Positions 46,672 through 57,782 of a stretch of DNA of 64,000 nucleotides are shown here, piece by piece. The notes beneath the pieces were generated by a model. It was not told the origin of the DNA. It searched no databases and worked only from the letters and a program-made list of their open reading frames with translations. Source of the DNA: Alphaproteobacteria bacterium (GTDB taxonomy: Bacteria; Pseudomonadota; Alphaproteobacteria; Micavibrionales; Micavibrionaceae). Every line of letters starts with the position of its first letter. The first letter of the stretch is position 1. Location: the NCBI GenBank assembly GCA_030424975.1, contig JAUHVY010000001.1, forward strand, positions 1,113,093 through 1,177,092, given 5' to 3'. The position numbers and the translations under genes are program-made.

Positions 46672-46742
46672 AGTAGATCACCCTGTTATATTTTTTTATA
46701 TTTTATGAAAACACCAGAACGAGCCAAAACTGTCAAGAAAAA

Positions 46743-46776
46743 ACAAAAGCCGCGATATTACCGCGACTTTTTGAAA
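46743..46776 (-). terminator. Terminator of the atp operon
   Basis: On the minus strand AAGUCGCG/CGCGGCUU-type stem (arms 46762-46769 and 46747-46754) and a T-rich tail, about 27 nt after the atpC stop. Confidence 0.85.
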
Positions 46777-46795
46777 AACTTATAATTCGGATTAT

Positions 46796-47206
46796 TTAAC
46801 GGCCAGTTACTGCTGTTATCTTCGCTTTTGTAATCTCAATACGGTTCTTAATGCGCTTCTTATCTGCCGATTCTGATGCAAGATCCAAATCTTCGTTCAA
46901 ATCTTTGAGATATTGCTCAAGACTCTCAACATTAAGGTCCTTAACATCAATTGCCTCTTCCGCCAAAACAGTACAGCTTTCGCCCGTCACATCAGCAAAA
47001 CCGCCAGTGATAAAGATACGCTGCTCTTCACCGTCTTTCGTTTTATGCAACTTCACAACACCGCATTTCAACAAAGACACAAGCGCACAGTGACCGGCCA
47101 TAACACCGAACATACCCTCTTCACCCGGAATTTCTGCCAGATGAACGGCCTGTGATACCAATCTTGCCTCAGGTGATACAAGTTCGAAATTGATTTGATT
47201 GCTCAT
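46796..47206 (-). CDS. atpC: F1 ATP synthase epsilon subunit
   Basis: A 136-residue central-stalk subunit that couples rotation to catalysis and inhibits ATP hydrolysis. The N-terminal beta domain starts INFELVSPEARLVS and contains GEEGMFGVMAGHCALVSLL; the C-terminal helical hairpin follows (LEQYLKDLNEDLDLA). Normal length. It is the last F1 gene, 20 nt after the amphi-Trp gene. Confidence 0.93.
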   Translation of the reverse strand: MSNQINFELVSPEARLVSQAVHLAEIPGEEGMFGVMAGHCALVSLLKCGVVKLHKTKDGEEQRIFITGGFADVTGESCTVLAEEAIDVKDLNVESLEQYLKDLNEDLDLASESADKKRIKNRIEITKAKITAVTGR

Positions 47207-47226
47207 AGTTTATCCAATCTCTAAAG

Positions 47227-47445
47227 TTAAGCGCTTTTCCATTTGATTTGAAATTCAATTTCCTCTTCGCCATCTTCGCGCTCATGCTCGATATTGAACA
47301 CCGCACGATTAGGAACGTAAATACGCTCCCCTGCGATTTGGATTTCGAAATTCTCACCTGCCTCAAGACAATCCGCAAGACGACGCAACTTGGCAACATA
47401 CTCTGTTACAGAATATTCTTTTTCAATGTCGCGATCGTCTTTCAT
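47227..47445 (-). CDS. Amphi-Trp-domain-like protein inserted in the atp operon
   Basis: A 72-residue acidic protein. The pattern AAKLRRLADCLEAGENFEI with GERIYVPNRAVFNIEHE and a final EEEIEFQIKW matches the small amphi-Trp domain family, named for an amphipathic C-terminal strand with Trp; function unknown. AGGGC precedes ATG 47445. It lies between atpD (30 nt upstream) and atpC (20 nt downstream), so it should be expressed with ATP synthase. Confidence 0.72.
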   Translation of the reverse strand: MKDDRDIEKEYSVTEYVAKLRRLADCLEAGENFEIQIAGERIYVPNRAVFNIEHEREDGEEEIEFQIKWKSA

Positions 47446-47475
47446 TTTAATGCCCTAATTCAGGTTATTCACAAA

Positions 47476-48927
<1,452 letters not shown>

Positions 48928-48976
48928 TCAGTCCTCTTTCTATTAACTCATTTGAATTTTAAGGTTTCCAATTAAT

Positions 48977-49855
48977 TTATTCTTGTGTTGCGGGGGCAAT
49001 AACCTTGCCATTTTCATCAAAAGACGGCTTCACATATGATGCTTTTGCATCATCAAACTTCTTTTTAAAAACTTGCAATTTCATCATCTCATTGAAAATA
49101 GTTGTTGCAAGTTGGCGCCCGGCCACGGTGTCACTCGGGTAATGCCAACCACCGATTTCACGGCGATGCGCAACATCACGAGAGAATTGCTTATACAATT
49201 CTGCATTATCCGGATCCATTTCAGATAGTAACAAGGCAACAGCATAAGTCTGCCCTGAATGGCCGGATGGATATGCCGCATGCGGCGGATTCGGAAGCGA
49301 TAGATCCAATGTAGGATCTAAACGACTTGGACGCGGACGTGAATAGAATAGCTTTTTATTCAACGTGAATGCCATGATTTCGGCGTCCAAAACATCCAAT
49401 AGATTATTTGTTTTATAATTCTCAGGCGCGATCAAACCAACATGTTCAAACATCTCACGCGGACGTTTTCCCGTATATTCATACGCAATCAACCCCATCG
49501 TTTCAGGCGTACGCTCATTTTTCGAAAGCTCTTGCAAATATACTAATTCTTTCTTTGTTTCTTCGCTGCTGTTTTTAGGCGGCGGCGGGAAACCCAGATC
49601 AAGATCAGCAGGAAGGAATGCTGGCGTTCCTTTGGCACGGTTCAGCAATCCAGGTGACCATTCTGACGTTTTGAAGCGCACTTCATCAAGCTCTTCATCC
49701 GTCATTTTTGTAACATCATATTCTTTGGCGTCATCACCGACAGGTGCTTCAATCACATTTGTATCTGTTGCAAAAGCCGGAAACACACCATGTGACAGAG
49801 CGGCGAGAACGCCCCCTATTCCTATCACAGCTATGAAAACCTGTTTTTTCATCAT
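48977..49855 (-). CDS. Exported PAP2 / class A acid phosphatase-like enzyme inserted in the atp operon
   Basis: A 292-residue exported phosphatase (signal peptide with FIAVIGIGGVLAAL, cleavage near AFA-TDT). The catalytic set of the PAP2/class A acid phosphatase fold is visible: KLFYSRPRPSRL, AYPSGHSGQTYAVALLL and EIGGWHYPSDTVAGRQL. These enzymes dephosphorylate organic phosphates in the periplasm. Two ATG codons (49855 and 49852) follow TTG 49858; one of the ATGs is likelier because AAGAG precedes them. It lies between atpG and atpD on the same strand with short gaps (20 and 55 nt). An unusual location. Confidence 0.86.
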   Translation of the reverse strand: MMKKQVFIAVIGIGGVLAALSHGVFPAFATDTNVIEAPVGDDAKEYDVTKMTDEELDEVRFKTSEWSPGLLNRAKGTPAFLPADLDLGFPPPPKNSSEETKKELVYLQELSKNERTPETMGLIAYEYTGKRPREMFEHVGLIAPENYKTNNLLDVLDAEIMAFTLNKKLFYSRPRPSRLDPTLDLSLPNPPHAAYPSGHSGQTYAVALLLSEMDPDNAELYKQFSRDVAHRREIGGWHYPSDTVAGRQLATTIFNEMMKLQVFKKKFDDAKASYVKPSFDENGKVIAPATQE

Positions 49856-49875
49856 CAACTCTTGTTATCAAACAC

Positions 49876-50769
49876 CTAAAGCGCTTCCGCACCGGAAATA
49901 ATTTCAATCAATTCTTTTGTAATATATGCCTGACGTGCGCGGTTATATTGCAATGTCAAATCATTGATCATCTCGCCCGCATTACGCGTTGCATTATCCA
50001 TGGCAGTCATACGCGCGGCTTGTTCACCAGCAGCACTGTCGAGCATCGCACTATAAATTTGAACGCCAAGGTTACGCGGAAGCAATTTGTTCAAAATCAC
50101 CTCTTCATCTGCCGGTTCAAATTCATAAGTCAGGTTCACACCCTCTGCATCGGCTTTTTCATCCTTAACGGCAGAAACATCCAACGGAATAAGCTGTTGA
50201 TTGCGTGGGCTTTGCACAAGAACAGATTTAAATTCACTGTAAACCAACTGACAAACATCAAACTCATTGGCATCAAAACGATCAAGAACGAATTCAGCGA
50301 TTGCATTGGCTTGTGCATATTCAACGCGTTTTTTACCAAATGCATCTTTGAAGTTTTTCACGACATTCGCGCGAAACTCACGATTTAGAAGATCATAACC
50401 CTTGCGGCCGACACAAACGATAGAAAGCTCTTTACCCTGTGCCAGAATATTACGAGCATTGGTTCGCGCTTCCTTAACAACATTTGCGTTAAAACCACCA
50501 CACAAACCACGGTCTGCGGTCACAACAATCATCAAAACGCGTTGATCTGCACCTGTCCCGCTCAGAAGCTTAGAAGACGATGCTCCCGTCGCATTTGATG
50601 CCAGACGCGTCAACATCTTCGCCATTGATTGCGCATAAGGTTGGCTCGCCTCTGCCTGCTCTTGCGCACGACGTAGTTTAGATGCCGCCACCATTTTCAT
50701 AGCAGAGGTAATTTTACGGGTCGATTTCACCGATTTAATGCGATCACGGTAATCTCTTAAGCTTGGCAT
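49876..50769 (-). CDS. atpG: F1 ATP synthase gamma subunit
   Basis: Rotating central shaft subunit, 297 residues. N-terminal PSLRDYRDRIKSVKSTRKITSAMKMVAASKLR is the classic start; C-terminal ARMTAMDNATRNAGEMI closes it. Length is normal. It follows atpA after 88 nt that contain a hairpin. Confidence 0.96.
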   Translation of the reverse strand: MPSLRDYRDRIKSVKSTRKITSAMKMVAASKLRRAQEQAEASQPYAQSMAKMLTRLASNATGASSSKLLSGTGADQRVLMIVVTADRGLCGGFNANVVKEARTNARNILAQGKELSIVCVGRKGYDLLNREFRANVVKNFKDAFGKKRVEYAQANAIAEFVLDRFDANEFDVCQLVYSEFKSVLVQSPRNQQLIPLDVSAVKDEKADAEGVNLTYEFEPADEEVILNKLLPRNLGVQIYSAMLDSAAGEQAARMTAMDNATRNAGEMINDLTLQYNRARQAYITKELIEIISGAEAL

Positions 50770-50812
50770 ATTCCTGTTATTCCTTACACATTATCCTGAT
50801 ACTTTTGAAAAA

Positions 50813-50844
50813 CGCGGGCACCCGATATATTTCGAGTGCTCGCG
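50813..50844 (-). terminator. Terminator-like hairpin between atpA and atpG
   Basis: On the minus strand CGCGAGCACTCGA ... TCGGGTGCCCGCG (arms 50832-50844 and 50813-50825, one A-C mismatch, one U-G pair) is followed by T5. Inside the operon it could weaken downstream transcription or mark RNA processing. Confidence 0.5.
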
Positions 50845-50857
50845 ATAACATTATACT

Positions 50858-52389
<1,532 letters not shown>

Positions 52390-52390
<1 letters not shown>

Positions 52391-52980
52391 TATACGACCT
52401 CTTTTAAGTTAACTGTAGTATTCGAATTATTCTTCAGCGCAACACCCAAGCGATCAAGCTTGCGGCGCACCGAATCATCAACCATGTAGGAACCGATTGT
52501 AACAATCATGCCCCCTAGAATCTCAGGCTTCACATCGGCTTCGACAGTAATGCCGCGACCAAGGGCGCCTTCAATGTTCTTTTGTAAATCTTTTAATTGT
52601 TTTGCACTCAAGGCAACAGCGGTTTCAACACGCACATCAAGATGACCGGCACGCGCAGACACGATTTTATTGAATTGCTTTACGATTGGTGCAAGTGCGT
52701 ATAGACGGCGGTTTTCTACCAACACACCCAAGAAATTCTCAGTTAGCTTTTGCAACTTCACCTTTTTCGCCATTTCGGCAATTACAGCGCTTTGCTTTTC
52801 ACGGCTAACAAGTGGTGAGTTTACAAACGCGGCAAATTCGTCAGATTCGCTTACCAATGCCAAAAGCGCTTCCAGATCGGCTTGAACTTTTTCAACGACT
52901 CCTGCCCCTTCTGAAAGATCAACAAGTGCCCCCGCATAGCGAGAACATACAACAGATGAGACCGGCGTAGATGACGTCAC
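52390..52980 (-). CDS. atpH: F1 ATP synthase delta subunit
   Basis: Peripheral stalk (OSCP-type) subunit, 196 residues, linking F1 to the stator. N-terminal [20 protein letters not shown] and the C-terminal [23 protein letters not shown] are characteristic. GTG start at 52980, preceded by GGAAAC and upstream AAGG. First gene of the atpHAG-(PAP2)-D-(amphi-Trp)-C operon, as expected for Alphaproteobacteria with F0 genes elsewhere. Confidence 0.94.
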
Positions 52981-53188
52981 GTTTCCAAACCCTTTTCCTT
53001 AGTGCATACAAAAACAGCCACAATATTATGGCTTTTAAAACTTCTATGGGGGATGAATTAGCACACCAAAACTTTGCTGACAAGTACACAATGCAACGGT
53101 TTTGCATTTTTTTTGGTTTCGTTCACACTCTGCCAGAGAAACAGGTAACCACACAGCACGGGTTGTTGCACCACAAAACGCGACCACA
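52981..53188. other. atp operon upstream region
   Basis: Gap between atpH and the TraX-like gene stop. It should contain the atp promoter on the minus strand, but no strong -35/-10 pair was recognised. It also holds the orphan plus-strand terminator at 53090-53115. Confidence 0.3.
53088..53115 (+). terminator. Orphan plus-strand terminator upstream of the atp operon
   Basis: Seven-bp stem AATGCAA/TTGCATT (53090-53096 with 53102-53108) followed by eight T. No plus-strand gene ends here, so an unseen RNA may be transcribed from the 52981-53115 gap, or it serves as a block against antisense reading. Confidence 0.5.
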
Positions 53189-54016
53189 CTATCGCAATAC
53201 AAAAGAAAGCAAAGCCTGCGGGACAATTTTTATATCAAGGAAACCATAAACTTCCGGATAGAGATACATACATACAGCGCGGAAAACCACGATATGGACC
53301 ACATAAATCTCAAGTGTATACCGCCCCATAAATTGAAATGCGGAAATAAAACTCGGCGCGATAAAACGCGGCGCATCAGTATACACAACCGGCCTGAAGC
53401 GCCATAGCATCACAGCCACCCCTGCCAGACCGAGAAAGAGAAAGAGTGATTGCAAAACATCAATATTGGCAAAGGCCACCCCCTGCAAAACAAAGAACGC
53501 AAAGAACGTCGCGGCAGTGTATAGATGAATATATACAGGCTTGATCCGCTCAAACATAACCTCACGATAGCGGCAAATATGCCCCAATATAACAAAGAGG
53601 AACGCAAAGCTTCCGTACTCCACAAATATGGCCGACGGCAATGTCAAAAACAACATAATTAAAAACATACCGCGTAATGTTTCCGGCGAATAAAATGTCC
53701 GCGCAAACACACCGCGGCGCATCAGACGCAAGAATATAATCGTCACGAGAATATTTAACGGCAACACATATTGCCCGGCAATCAGAGCGGATAGAGCAAC
53801 TATTGCTGCACCCGCTATTAGTTTTTTGGGTATTTCCTCGGTTTTAGCATAGCCGATTAAGAAGAACCAAATCGGCACACATAAACGCCCCATAACACGA
53901 AACCATGCCTCATCAGGGAAAAAGTGATGCCCGATATGATCAATCACCATCAAAATCACTGCCAAGCTCTTCAACAAATCATAGGATGTCAGCTCTTTGG
54001 GTAAAGTCTTAGTCAT
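53189..54016 (-). CDS. TraX-family membrane protein (paralogue 1)
   Basis: A 275-residue membrane protein with eight or more hydrophobic helices. SYDLLKSLAVILMVIDHIGHHFFPD and FRVMGRLCVPIWFFLIGYA match the N-terminus of TraX-type acyltransferase-like proteins (the F-plasmid TraX acetylates pilin). It carries a conserved acid-His (DHIGHHFF) that may be catalytic. A close paralogue sits at 55565-56422. No conjugation genes are in the window, so the substrate is unknown. Divergent from the spermidine-synthase-like gene. Confidence 0.74.
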   Translation of the reverse strand: MTKTLPKELTSYDLLKSLAVILMVIDHIGHHFFPDEAWFRVMGRLCVPIWFFLIGYAKTEEIPKKLIAGAAIVALSALIAGQYVLPLNILVTIIFLRLMRRGVFARTFYSPETLRGMFLIMLFLTLPSAIFVEYGSFAFLFVILGHICRYREVMFERIKPVYIHLYTAATFFAFFVLQGVAFANIDVLQSLFLFLGLAGVAVMLWRFRPVVYTDAPRFIAPSFISAFQFMGRYTLEIYVVHIVVFRAVCMYLYPEVYGFLDIKIVPQALLSFVLR

Positions 54017-54090
54017 AAAACGCTCTTCAGGCTTTCTTTTTTAAAATAGGACGTACATACTGCGGTCATATTAAGTCGGATTGAGCGGAC

Positions 54091-55548
54091 ATGAAAACAA
54101 TAAATCACAGTTTATTACTTTTTATCGTTATTATTATTGAGGGATACGTAGTCCTCTCATCTGAATTACTGGCGATCCGCCAAACGATTCCCCATGTAGG
54201 CAGCGGCACAGATACCGTATCCATCATCATTGCTGCGGTTTTAATGCCTCTGGCGTTCGGATATCATTACGGCGGCCAATTCAAACCTAAAAAATTTATG
54301 GGCATATTCATCAGCGTCCGCAAGAAACTAATTATGAATGTGTTAATTGCCGCACTGATATTACTTCCCGGCCTGTCTTACGAATTTATCGCATTCTTTT
54401 TTAAAACCCTAAGTGGTGCGGGCATAGAACACCGCCTTACACAAATCGCCCTTTACTGTGCTTTATTTATTGTCTTACCGGTATATTTACTTGGGCAAAC
54501 CGTGCCATTAGTCAGCAATTACTTCTCGAAGGAAAAGCTATCCCAAATCACAGGTAAGATGTTGTTTTATTCGACCGTTGGCTCATTTATGGGAGCGGTA
54601 TTCTCCACGCTCATTCTAATGGCGTTTTTAGGTGTTCATCACACCGTCAGTCTGAATTTTGTTCTGATGGCATGCCTTGTCGTATTACTATCGAAACGCA
54701 AAATCAGAAGTATTCTACCCGTTTTATTTATGATCTTTATCGCCTGCGCTGCACTGTATTTCAATTCCAATAAGGTTATGAACAAAAACCACATCAAAGC
54801 AAACAATCAGTACAACACCATACAGGCCGGAACACTGCCTTCAGGTGATCGTAAAATGTTTATCAACGGCAACGATTCATCGCGTTATAATGATGCCGGA
54901 AGAAAACACCAATATATTGAGTTTGCGGAGCGCATTGCCATTGTCCCCCTTTTGACATCAACCCAAAAACACGATGTTTTGGTGATCGGTGCAGGGGCAT
55001 TTACCTTTGGGCATAACGACCGAAAAAATAACTATACCTATATTGATATCGATAAAGACCTAAAAGATGTTGCAGAAAAATATGTTCTTAAAGAACCGAT
55101 CGGAGATAACAAAAAATTCATCCCCAAACCTGCACGGGCATATTTAAATGATACAGATGACAAATTCGACGTTATCTATCTGGATGCATATTTGGGCGGT
55201 GTAAGTATTCCTGAGCATCTTGTAACGCGTGAGTTTTTTCAAAGCATAAAATCACACCTGAAAGATGGCGGCATTCTAATTACTAATTTCATCATGTCCC
55301 CACATTTCAACAACAATTTCACACGCAATTTAGATGTCACATTCCGCAGCGTATTCCCTTTTGTATCCCGTGATGTAATCGGAGATTATTATTATCTGAC
55401 ATCAGACAGCCAAACCTTAATGAGCAATGTTGCCTATATTTATCGGCATAATGAAAATTTAGGAGACGGAATAATCTATACGGATAATAAAAACACGCTA
55501 TTTTTTGATAAACCAAAGAAATTTGAAAAGCACAATCCATATCAATAG
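54091..55548 (+). CDS. Membrane-anchored spermidine-synthase-like protein
   Basis: A 485-residue fusion: residues 1-230 hold about seven hydrophobic helices, and residues ~290-440 a SAM-dependent-fold domain like polyamine synthases. Its nucleotide-site motif is VLVIGAGAFTFG with IDIDKDLKDVAEKY, and VIYLDAYLGGVSIPEHL follows. Typical fused spermidine-synthase-like proteins have this order, but the family substrate is often unknown. It is transcribed opposite to the two TraX-like genes that flank it, converging with the 55565 gene (16-nt gap). Confidence 0.72.
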   Translation: MKTINHSLLLFIVIIIEGYVVLSSELLAIRQTIPHVGSGTDTVSIIIAAVLMPLAFGYHYGGQFKPKKFMGIFISVRKKLIMNVLIAALILLPGLSYEFIAFFFKTLSGAGIEHRLTQIALYCALFIVLPVYLLGQTVPLVSNYFSKEKLSQITGKMLFYSTVGSFMGAVFSTLILMAFLGVHHTVSLNFVLMACLVVLLSKRKIRSILPVLFMIFIACAALYFNSNKVMNKNHIKANNQYNTIQAGTLPSGDRKMFINGNDSSRYNDAGRKHQYIEFAERIAIVPLLTSTQKHDVLVIGAGAFTFGHNDRKNNYTYIDIDKDLKDVAEKYVLKEPIGDNKKFIPKPARAYLNDTDDKFDVIYLDAYLGGVSIPEHLVTREFFQSIKSHLKDGGILITNFIMSPHFNNNFTRNLDVTFRSVFPFVSRDVIGDYYYLTSDSQTLMSNVAYIYRHNENLGDGIIYTDNKNTLFFDKPKKFEKHNPYQ

Positions 55549-55564
55549 ATGTTAGAAAAAATGC

Positions 55565-56422
55565 CTAGTTTTCAGATGGGGAAACATCAAATATCCCTTC
55601 CTCGAACCACTCGACCTCAAATAATCCAAACGATTCGTACCCCAAATAAAGCGCAAGACACTTGAACAAGACAAGGTGAACAACATAGATTTCCAATGTC
55701 CGCCTGCCGCAAATCTGTAACAACATGGTAACTAGCCCGGGCATTTTCTCAGTGTATGCAGCATAGGCAACAGGCTTAAAACGTAACAACATCCAAGACA
55801 CCGCCACAACACCAACAATAACAACTAAAAACTGGTTTTGAGAAAACCCAAAATACCCCAATTGCAGAACAGCATACACAACCTGAACATAAACCATATA
55901 CCACATGGCAAATGCATCTTTACTATGCTTTACATCTTCAGAGACAATAGCGCTTTGACGTTGTCGTACAAAATACCCACACATCGCAGAGAGTATGCCC
56001 TGTGTACCGTATTCCGTAAAAAAACCAGTTGGAATAATTAATATGGTTAAAATCGCAGTAACCGCATAAAAATAAACACTATTCTTAGCGCTTAGACGCG
56101 AAATAAAATCAAGCGATAAACGTACGGCGATCATCGTAACCAAAATATTCGTCGCAAAAAACGGCATACCGACCATCGCACTGACGGCAATCAAAACCAG
56201 CGCACCAATCCACCAACTATTCGGAATATCGCGCGATTTTGCATATCCGATTAAGAAAAACCAGATAGGTACACAAATGCGCCCAAAAACACGAAACCAA
56301 TTTTCATCGGGGAAAAAATAGAACCCGACATGATCAATAACCATCAACAATAACGCCAATGCTTTTAACAAATCATAAGAGGTAAGAACCCGGGTTTGCT
56401 TATTTATTGTAGCTTGATTCAT
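55565..56422 (-). CDS. TraX-family membrane protein (paralogue 2)
   Basis: A 285-residue membrane protein close to that at 53189-54016: SYDLLKALALLLMVIDHVGFYFFPD and FRVFGRICVPIWFFLIGYAKS are nearly the same, and the C-terminal RTLEIYVVHLVLFK matches TLEIYVVHIVVFR. About eight helices. An extra acidic tail (FEEGIFDVSPSEN) replaces the paralogue's end. It starts one base after the ICMT-like gene stop, so the two are co-transcribed. Confidence 0.74.
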   Translation of the reverse strand: MNQATINKQTRVLTSYDLLKALALLLMVIDHVGFYFFPDENWFRVFGRICVPIWFFLIGYAKSRDIPNSWWIGALVLIAVSAMVGMPFFATNILVTMIAVRLSLDFISRLSAKNSVYFYAVTAILTILIIPTGFFTEYGTQGILSAMCGYFVRQRQSAIVSEDVKHSKDAFAMWYMVYVQVVYAVLQLGYFGFSQNQFLVVIVGVVAVSWMLLRFKPVAYAAYTEKMPGLVTMLLQICGRRTLEIYVVHLVLFKCLALYLGYESFGLFEVEWFEEGIFDVSPSEN

Positions 56423-56423
56423 G

Positions 56424-57749
56424 TTAGAAAAGCCTGCCAGCCTTCGCCTTTTCTTCGGAATATTTCAAGAATGGTGCAAACTTTACAACCCATCTGAACA
56501 TACCGTTTTCATTGATCCAATTTGCGTACTCAACATATTCGGGATAATGCGACAAATGGTTTTCTTCGGTTTTTGCACGCAAATAATAAACAAAACAAAT
56601 ACCGACAAACATAATCATCGTTTGCGTTGCGCCAAAGAAGCCTGCCATGCTGAGGAAGGGCACATAAAAACAAAAACGATTAATCATTTTAAAAACATAT
56701 TGCGGATGCTTTGAAACGCGGAAAGGGCCTGACGTAATAAGCCCGCGATAGGTCAGGTTAGAAAAACGTATACCAAATGTGAGGGTTGTTAAACTCTCGG
56801 CAGACATCCCGAAAATCACAAGACTTCCCCAGAATATAATCACGGATACCGGCATATTAGCGAACCATTCATGCCATTCCGGATTGTTGTAAAAATCATC
56901 AAAAAAGACGGAAATCATCATAATTTCCCAAAACGGATAGTAACAAACAATACAAACAAACCACCCAAGAAAAGTCGAATCAGTAGATCTTATATGGCTA
57001 TCCAGAACTCGAAACGTCATCAGGTAACCGATTACCGCAAATAACGTATCCATCGCCGCAAAAACAAAATAAGTCAGAATGAAAAACTGTAATACATCAA
57101 AGGCTGCCCCTTCGTTTATGCTACCTATATATGATTGTGTGAACTCCTCTTGTTCGCCGCCGAGAAGAGTAATATTTAATGCTAAATACGCAGACATAAC
57201 AGGTATGTAATAACCACGCAGACAAACAGATTTTAAATGCGCAAAGATTTTTTCTCGATCCACATCTTGCCAACGTCCGGCCAGCAAACAACCAAAATGC
57301 CATAAGCTGTCGCGCGGCTCCTCCAGACGGTTATCAAACTCGGAAACATAAACCCAACCAAACGTCATATATGCAATCAATAACGGCAACATAAAAGCAA
57401 ATGATGAATCAAAAAAATCATCATTTGCATAACAAGGAATTATAAAGTAACCAAGCATCACCAGAGCGATTGACCCATAATATCCGAGCAACTTGAGACT
57501 TAAGCGTTCTTTATCGACTGGTCCCTTTTTTTCCAACAACCCTACACTTTTTCGACGATGAACTTTTAAAAATAAAAGTTCGCACCCTACAATCGGCACG
57601 ACAGCAACCATAATACTAATAATGCTGATCATCACCACATCCATGTCCGGCGAAGTAATCAACATAATTTTAATTGCCAAAATATAACAAATTCCACCAA
57701 GCAAATTGATAAAAAAGCTTGAAACCGAAGGAGGTGTTTTATTTTTCAT
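56424..57749 (-). CDS. Membrane ICMT/PEMT-like methyltransferase
   Basis: A 441-residue protein with about ten hydrophobic helices. The C-terminal 120 residues carry the isoprenylcysteine-carboxyl-methyltransferase/phospholipid-methyltransferase signature: ITSGPFRVSKHPQYVFKM, then YYLRAKTEENHLSHYPEY, where the HPQY and EE motifs bind SAM. The first ~270 residues are a membrane extension not typical of small ICMTs. Start ATG 57749 is preferred over GTG 57758 (GTGAT upstream). It lies 24 nt downstream of priA and one base upstream of the TraX-like gene; probable substrate is a lipid or lipid-linked molecule (inference). Confidence 0.7.
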   Translation of the reverse strand: MKNKTPPSVSSFFINLLGGICYILAIKIMLITSPDMDVVMISIISIMVAVVPIVGCELLFLKVHRRKSVGLLEKKGPVDKERLSLKLLGYYGSIALVMLGYFIIPCYANDDFFDSSFAFMLPLLIAYMTFGWVYVSEFDNRLEEPRDSLWHFGCLLAGRWQDVDREKIFAHLKSVCLRGYYIPVMSAYLALNITLLGGEQEEFTQSYIGSINEGAAFDVLQFFILTYFVFAAMDTLFAVIGYLMTFRVLDSHIRSTDSTFLGWFVCIVCYYPFWEIMMISVFFDDFYNNPEWHEWFANMPVSVIIFWGSLVIFGMSAESLTTLTFGIRFSNLTYRGLITSGPFRVSKHPQYVFKMINRFCFYVPFLSMAGFFGATQTMIMFVGICFVYYLRAKTEENHLSHYPEYVEYANWINENGMFRWVVKFAPFLKYSEEKAKAGRLF

Positions 57750-57782
57750 AGATATCACTTTAATTATTTTTTCGGAACGTTA

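Noticed and set aside
53189-56422. Evidence of an integrated conjugative element from the TraX-like genes.
   Set aside because: No relaxase, type IV secretion genes, integrase or att-like repeats are present; chromosomal TraX-like proteins are widespread.
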